From assembly GCF_019710575.1 (NCBI RefSeq), contig NZ_JAHWFK010000023.1, positions 153,032 through 217,031 of the forward strand: 64,000 nt of DNA, read 5' to 3'. The position numbers were made by a program, and so were the translations under genes. The notes beneath the pieces were generated by a model. That model was not told the DNA's origin. It did not search any database and saw nothing but the letters and a program-made list of their open reading frames with translations. Of this stretch, positions 60,106 through 64,000 are shown piece after piece; position 1 is the stretch's first letter; every line of letters begins with the position of its first letter. This DNA is from Paractinoplanes polyasparticus. GTDB taxonomy: Bacteria; Actinomycetota; Actinomycetes; Mycobacteriales; Micromonosporaceae.

Positions 60106-60705
60106 ATGGTTAAGGACGTAATGACCGGATTCGGCGGCAAGCAGGCCTGGCTCGCCGTCCGTCATCGGCCCGGGGCGACGCCGGAATCCGTGATCGCCGC
60201 CCTCGGCCTGCGCGACCTCGGCACCGTGCCCTGGCGCGACGGCATCGACCTGGCCCACCTGACCGACGACCGGGTGGCGGTCACCCCGCCCCTGCCCGGC
60301 GCCCGCGACGAGCAGTGGCTGCTCGCCACCGGCCGCTGGCTGCTGCGGCCCGACGTCCCGGTCGACGTCGTCGCCCTCTCGGCCACCCTCGGCACCGAGG
60401 TGCAGTTCTTCGCCACCCACCGGGTCACCGAACTGCACCGCTGGCAGCGCGCCGCCGAGGGTGAGCTGATCCGCACTTTCGGGTATGTGGGGCAGACCGG
60501 CGAAGTCACGTCCTGGCACGGCGAGCCCGACCCGGCCGAACGCGACGCCGGCCTGCCCGGTGAGCTCGACGAAGAGACGACTGTCCTGGTGGGCGAGAAG
60601 GACGTGCTCGCCGTGGCCGGCGCCTGGAGCATCGACCCGACCACCCTGACCGGCCGCGCGGCGCCGGGACCGCTGCGCATCGGCGCGGCCGACGGAGAGG
60701 GCTGA
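60106..60705 (+). CDS. Conserved-looking hypothetical protein (199 aa)
   Basis: No family recognised. The sequence (GGKQAWLAVRHRPGATPESVIAAL, LLATGRWLLRPDVPVDVVALSATLGTEVQFFATHRVTELHRWQ, IRTFGYVGQTGEVTSWHGEPDPAER) reads as a soluble alpha/beta protein with a Trp-rich central part. ATG 60106 lies 7 nt after TAGCGT, a leaderless pattern. It ends 1 bp before the adenylate kinase gene, so both are co-transcribed. Confidence 0.75.
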   Translation: MVKDVMTGFGGKQAWLAVRHRPGATPESVIAALGLRDLGTVPWRDGIDLAHLTDDRVAVTPPLPGARDEQWLLATGRWLLRPDVPVDVVALSATLGTEVQFFATHRVTELHRWQRAAEGELIRTFGYVGQTGEVTSWHGEPDPAERDAGLPGELDEETTVLVGEKDVLAVAGAWSIDPTTLTGRAAPGPLRIGAADGEG

Positions 60706-60706
60706 C

Positions 60707-61372
60707 ATGCGCAAGTTTGTGATCATGGGAGTGCAGGGCAGTGGCAAGGGCACGCAGAGCGAGTTGCTCTGCACCGACCTCGACCTGGTGCACATCTCGG
60801 TCGGCGACATCTTCCGCTGGAACGTGCAGAACCACACCAAGCTGGGCGCCCAGGTCCGCCGCACGATGACGGCCGGCGAACTGGTCGGCGACGACATGGT
60901 CGAATCCGTGGTGCGCGAACGCCTCGACCGCCACGACTGGAACTTCGGCTTCGTCATCGACGGCTTCCCGCGCAACGGCCGCCAGGCCGAGTTCTTCATG
61001 GAGAGCTACGACATCGACGCCGTCATCCACCTCGAGCTTCCCGACGACGAGGTACGCCGCCGTGTGCTCAGCCGCCGGCTGTGCCCCAACTGCGGCATGG
61101 ACTACAACCTCATCGCCGACCGCCCCGAGGTCGAGGGCCGCTGCGACATCTGCGGCCACGAGCTGATCACCCGAGCCGACGACACCCCCGAGGCCCTGGA
61201 CGCCCGGCTGCGCGACTACCACCAGAAGACCCGCCCGGTGCTCGACATCTTCGGCCGCAAAGAGGTCATTCACGACATCGACGCGCGCCCGTCGGCCGAG
61301 GAGGTGCAGCAGTCCATCCGCGACCAGCTCGGACTGCCGCCCTACAAGCCGGCTGTCGCACTCAGTACTTGA
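60707..61372 (+). CDS. Adenylate kinase family nucleotide kinase with zinc LID
   Basis: A 221-residue kinase that interconverts AMP, ATP and ADP. The P-loop is GVQGSGKGTQ (8-17), GFVIDGFPRNGRQAE is the AMP-binding region, and the LID holds four cysteines C126-x2-C129 and C146-x2-C149 for zinc. It is not in the ribosomal-protein operon where the housekeeping adk usually lies, so it is likely a second copy. It begins 1 bp after the hypothetical gene and its end overlaps the convergent PPK2 gene by 11 bp. The LID sequence is normal but the C terminus (DQLGLPPYKPAVALST) is atypical. Confidence 0.88.
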   Translation: MRKFVIMGVQGSGKGTQSELLCTDLDLVHISVGDIFRWNVQNHTKLGAQVRRTMTAGELVGDDMVESVVRERLDRHDWNFGFVIDGFPRNGRQAEFFMESYDIDAVIHLELPDDEVRRRVLSRRLCPNCGMDYNLIADRPEVEGRCDICGHELITRADDTPEALDARLRDYHQKTRPVLDIFGRKEVIHDIDARPSAEEVQQSIRDQLGLPPYKPAVALST

Positions 61373-62111
61373 TGCCGCGCTTGGTCAGCTCCGCTTCGAC
61401 GGCGTCGCAGACCGCCTCCACCACGGCGAAGCGCGCGTAGTGCTTGTCGTTGCCGGGGATGACGTGCCACGGCGCCCACGTCGGGTCGGTGCGCTCGAGC
61501 ATCTCGTCGATGGCGGCCTCGTACGCCGGACGCTTCTCCCGGTTCCGCCAGTCCTCGTCGGTCAGCTTCCACTGCCGCAGCGGGTCGCCCGACCTGTCCT
61601 CGAAGCGGCGCAGCTGCTCCTCGGGCGAGACGTGCATCCAGAACTTGACCATGATCATGCCCTCGTGGACCAGCGTCCGCTCGAACTCCACGATCTCGTT
61701 GTAGGCCCGCGACCACTGCTCCTTGGACGCGAAACCCTCGACCCGCTCGACCAGCACCCGCCCGTACCAGGACCGGTCGAACACGGCCATGCCGCCCCAG
61801 CCCGGCAGCTTGGGCCAGAAGCGCCAGAGGAAATGGTGGCGCTTCTCGTCGTACGTGGGGGCGGCGAACTGTGACACCCGGACGAACCGCGGGTCGAGCG
61901 GGGCGACCAGCCGCTTGATGGCGCCGCCCTTGCCCGAGGCGTCCCACCCCTCGAAGACGCAGCACAGCGGCGGCCCGATCTTCTGCTCGCCGATCTGACC
62001 GCCGAGGAGCAGCCGCAGCCGCAACATGCGTCGCTGCGCCTCCTCGAGCCGGGCCACAGCCTTCTTCTTCGAGATCTCGATCGGCGGCTCACCGCTACCC
62101 AGGCGACTCAT
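61362..62111 (-). CDS. Polyphosphate kinase 2 (PPK2 family)
   Basis: A 249-residue PPK2 enzyme that uses polyphosphate to phosphorylate a nucleotide (AMP, ADP or GDP depending on subclass). Walker A is FEGWDASGKGGAIKRL (about 53-68) and Walker B FDRSWYGRVLVERVEGF (about 111-127); the LID region with EKRHHFLWRFW is present. The subclass cannot be fixed by eye. It is convergent with and overlaps the adenylate kinase gene, a functional pairing since both set the AMP/ADP/ATP balance. Confidence 0.92.
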   Translation of the reverse strand: MSRLGSGEPPIEISKKKAVARLEEAQRRMLRLRLLLGGQIGEQKIGPPLCCVFEGWDASGKGGAIKRLVAPLDPRFVRVSQFAAPTYDEKRHHFLWRFWPKLPGWGGMAVFDRSWYGRVLVERVEGFASKEQWSRAYNEIVEFERTLVHEGMIMVKFWMHVSPEEQLRRFEDRSGDPLRQWKLTDEDWRNREKRPAYEAAIDEMLERTDPTWAPWHVIPGNDKHYARFAVVEAVCDAVEAELTKRGIKY

Positions 62112-62195
62112 GCGTACAGCATGGTCCTGTCACTCACGTTTCGCAGCGTCGAAACCCGCTGTCGTCGCAGCCGCGGGGTGCGGGACAATCGCCTG

Positions 62196-63452
62196 GTGAC
62201 TCTCCTAGACGACCTGACCTGGCGCGGACTGATCCAGGACTCGACCGACCCGGCCGCCCTGGCCGAAGCACTCACCGGCGACCCGATCACGTTCTATGTG
62301 GGCTTCGACCCCACCGCCGCGTCGCTGCACGTCGGTAGCCTGATGCAGGTCGTCACGGCGAGCCGGCTCCAGCGCGCCGGGCACCGCCCGCTGCTGCTCG
62401 TCGGCGGGGCCACCGGCCAGATCGGCGACCCCCGCGAATCGGCCGAGCGTACGCTCAACCCGCCCGAGGTGATCGAGGGCTGGGTCCGGCGCATCCGCGA
62501 ACAGCTGGCCCCCTTCGTCACGTACGACGGCGACAGCGCGGCAACGATGGTCAACAACCTCGACTGGACCGGTCCGACCTCGGTCATCGATTTCCTGCGC
62601 GAAGTCGGCAAGCACTTCCCGGTCAACAAGATGCTCGCCCGCGACGTGGTGCGCAATCGCCTCGAGAGCGGCATCAGCTTCACCGAGTTCAGCTACCAGC
62701 TGTTGCAGGCCAACGACTTCTACCAGCTGAACCAGCGGTACGGCTGCGCTCTGCAGTTCGGCGGCTCCGACCAGTGGGGGAACATCACCGCCGGCGTCGA
62801 CTTCGTACGCCGGCGTGGCGCGGGCCCGGTGCACGCCTTCACCACCCCGCTCGTGCTCAAGGCCGACGGCACCAAGTTCGGCAAGAGCGAGGGCGGCGCG
62901 GTCTGGCTCGACCCCGAGATGACCAGCCCGTACGCCTTCTACCAGTTCTGGATCAACGCCGACGACCGCGACGTCAACAACTACCTGCGGTTCTTCAGCT
63001 TCAAGAGCCGGGAAGAGCTGGAAGAGCTCGAGAAGGCGACCGCCGACCGACCCCAGGCCCGGCTGGCCCAGCGCGCCCTCGCCGAAGAGATCACGGCGCT
63101 GGTGCACGGTCCCGACGAGGCCCAGCAGGCGATCATGGCCAGCCAGGCGCTGTTCGGCCGGGGCTCCCTCGACGGCCTCTCACCCGAGACGCTGCGCGCG
63201 GCCCTGGGCGAGGCCGGCCTTCTTTCCGTACGGGGGGAGATGCCGAACTACAGCACGTTGCTCAAGGAGTCGGGCCTGGTGGCGAGCGCCAACGAGGCCC
63301 GGCGCACGATCACCGAGGGCGGTGCCTACGTGAACAACGAGCGCATCACCGACGGCGAGGCCGTGCCCACCGCCGACACCCTGCTCCACAGTCAGTTCCT
63401 GGTCCTACGTCGCGGAAAGCGAACCTTCGCCGGCGTCGAATACACCGCGTAG
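62196..63452 (+). CDS. tyrS: Tyrosyl-tRNA synthetase
   Basis: A 418-residue class I aminoacyl-tRNA synthetase charging tRNA-Tyr in the cytoplasm. It has the HIGH-type motif HVGS (45-48, ASLHVGSLMQ), GGATGQIGDPR, GGSDQWGNITAG and KMSKS-type KFGKS (227-231), with a C-terminal S4 RNA-binding domain (STLLKESGLVASANEARRTITEGGAYVNNERI). GTG 62196 lies 6 nt after GACAAT, a weak leaderless-type promoter; upstream in-frame codons lack family similarity. It precedes the rRNA promoter region. Confidence 0.95.
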   Translation: MTLLDDLTWRGLIQDSTDPAALAEALTGDPITFYVGFDPTAASLHVGSLMQVVTASRLQRAGHRPLLLVGGATGQIGDPRESAERTLNPPEVIEGWVRRIREQLAPFVTYDGDSAATMVNNLDWTGPTSVIDFLREVGKHFPVNKMLARDVVRNRLESGISFTEFSYQLLQANDFYQLNQRYGCALQFGGSDQWGNITAGVDFVRRRGAGPVHAFTTPLVLKADGTKFGKSEGGAVWLDPEMTSPYAFYQFWINADDRDVNNYLRFFSFKSREELEELEKATADRPQARLAQRALAEEITALVHGPDEAQQAIMASQALFGRGSLDGLSPETLRAALGEAGLLSVRGEMPNYSTLLKESGLVASANEARRTITEGGAYVNNERITDGEAVPTADTLLHSQFLVLRRGKRTFAGVEYTA

Positions 63453-63467
63453 GCCCAACCTCGCCCG

Positions 63468-63493
63468 TTGTCCACAATCGCGGCCTGTCCACA
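63468..63493. promoter_or_regulatory. Two DnaA-box-like sequences
   Basis: TTGTCCACA (63468-63476) and CTGTCCACA (63485-63493) lie 17 bp apart just after tyrS. Both match the actinomycete DnaA box (TTGTCCACA in Streptomyces, from memory). The rest of 63494-63690 holds no gene; a GGGGG/CCCCC pair near 63547-63559 could be a weak tyrS terminator. Confidence 0.5.
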
Positions 63494-63697
63494 GGAAGAC
63501 CCGCACCGCCAAGCAAAGATCGCCCTTTTCCACCACACTGACCTGTGGGGGTCCCCCTAGGGAGGGTGGGCTGGTGGTGTGCTCGCTGTTCATGATCAAA
63601 ACACTCGTGAGCTGGGAAAAGTTCCTCGGACGAGCGGGTCGCGATCTCAAGGTTCTGACCGATCGGCTCTCTGTGACGTGGTTCGCAGGGGGCCGAT

Positions 63698-63726
63698 TTG
63701 GCGTCCATGGCACGGCCCTGTAATGT
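63698..63726 (+). promoter_or_regulatory. Candidate upstream rRNA promoter
   Basis: TTGGCG (63698-63703) and TAATGT (63721-63726) are separated by 17 bp, facing the rRNA gene expected past the window end. Multiple tandem promoters are usual for actinomycete rrn operons. Confidence 0.5.
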
Positions 63727-63886
63727 TTACCGAGCCGCCAGGGAGACGGGCGAGCGAGCGGGACTCTTCAGAGGCCCGGCGCGGCCGTCCTGGGGGATCC
63801 CGAGGAAATGCTTCAGCATTAGCTGATGTAGATTCTTGCGGGCTTGAGCAGTTCTGGATCGTGAATTTCGGGGAAGTTAACCGGAT

Positions 63887-63915
63887 TTGACGAAAAAGAA
63901 AAGCCCAAGTAAAGT
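63887..63915 (+). promoter_or_regulatory. Proximal rRNA promoter
   Basis: TTGACG (63887-63892), a 17-bp spacer rich in A, and TAAAGT (63910-63915) form a near-consensus sigma-70/HrdB promoter. The AT-rich stretch GACGAAAAAGAAAAG is unlike the neighbourhood. It is the strongest promoter signature in the window. Confidence 0.8.
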
Positions 63916-64000
63916 TGAGCGAGTGCCCCGGAGCGGTTGGCCGGGTGTGGTTGTTCTTTGAGAACTCAACAGGGTGCTTGATAAGCCAGTGCCAATTAGT
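63916..64000 (+). ncRNA. 5' leader of the rRNA primary transcript (16S gene begins beyond the window)
   Basis: The stretch GTTCTTTGAGAACTCAACAG near 63952-63971 is the well-known actinobacterial rrn leader box upstream of 16S rRNA, involved in processing/antitermination. The mature 16S start sequence is not reached before position 64000. Confidence 0.8.

Overview
The window comes from a high-GC actinomycete. GC-rich third codon positions, GTG starts, frequent ATGA gene overlaps, many leaderless starts and an actinobacterial rRNA leader at the right edge all point that way. Gene content resembles Micromonosporaceae such as Actinoplanes, but that assignment is inference. No tRNA, CRISPR array, transposase or phage gene was recognised.

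Layout. Positions 1-2221 (+) hold the end of a polysaccharide locus: a nucleotide-sugar dehydrogenase (cut by the window edge), an initiating phosphoglycosyl transferase and a PLP aminotransferase. A short accessory stretch follows (GNAT, amidase, EgtD-like methyltransferase, small protein). Positions 17729 down to 5334 (-) form one tightly coupled exopolysaccharide operon: polysaccharide deacetylase, a minisatellite ORF, DegT aminotransferase, GT4 glycosyltransferase with a repetitive tail, Wzz/BY-kinase-like protein, Wzx flippase, Wzy polymerase, a lipoprotein, and a flavin monooxygenase sandwiched between two paralogous FemAB-like acyltransferases. A third FemAB-like gene diverges from the operon at 17953. 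Four unrelated minisatellites sit at gene boundaries in this part.

Positions 19136-31196 are a maltose/maltodextrin and starch locus: a LacI-type regulator (-), then malE-malF-malG, a cytoplasmic GH13 glucosidase and a secreted 1770-residue amylase-pullulanase with two catalytic modules. No ABC ATPase gene is present, so a shared ATPase encoded elsewhere is expected. Positions 31260-33253 hold a histidine phosphatase, NAD(P)HX dehydratase and a CBS-domain protein.

Positions 33415-43056 alternate regulators with targets: TetR/MFS pump, TetR/aldo-keto reductase with twin operators, PadR/HAAS membrane protein, a second MFS pump, a P1 peptidase and GyrI-like and GNAT proteins. Positions 43186-62111 are a mosaic of signalling and housekeeping genes: a REC-PAS-GAF histidine kinase, an NB-ARC/TPR regulator, a PilZ protein, a Ser/Thr kinase with a membrane partner, a CAP-domain protein, alkyladenine glycosylase, a PemK toxin homologue, adenylate kinase and PPK2. 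Several genes here are decayed: an ECF sigma scar, a GT1 fragment, a MerR fragment, an internally deleted FAD oxidoreductase and a frameshifted nucleotidyltransferase. tyrS (62196-63452) is followed by two DnaA-box-like sequences and an rRNA promoter/leader region; the 16S rRNA gene should begin just outside the window.
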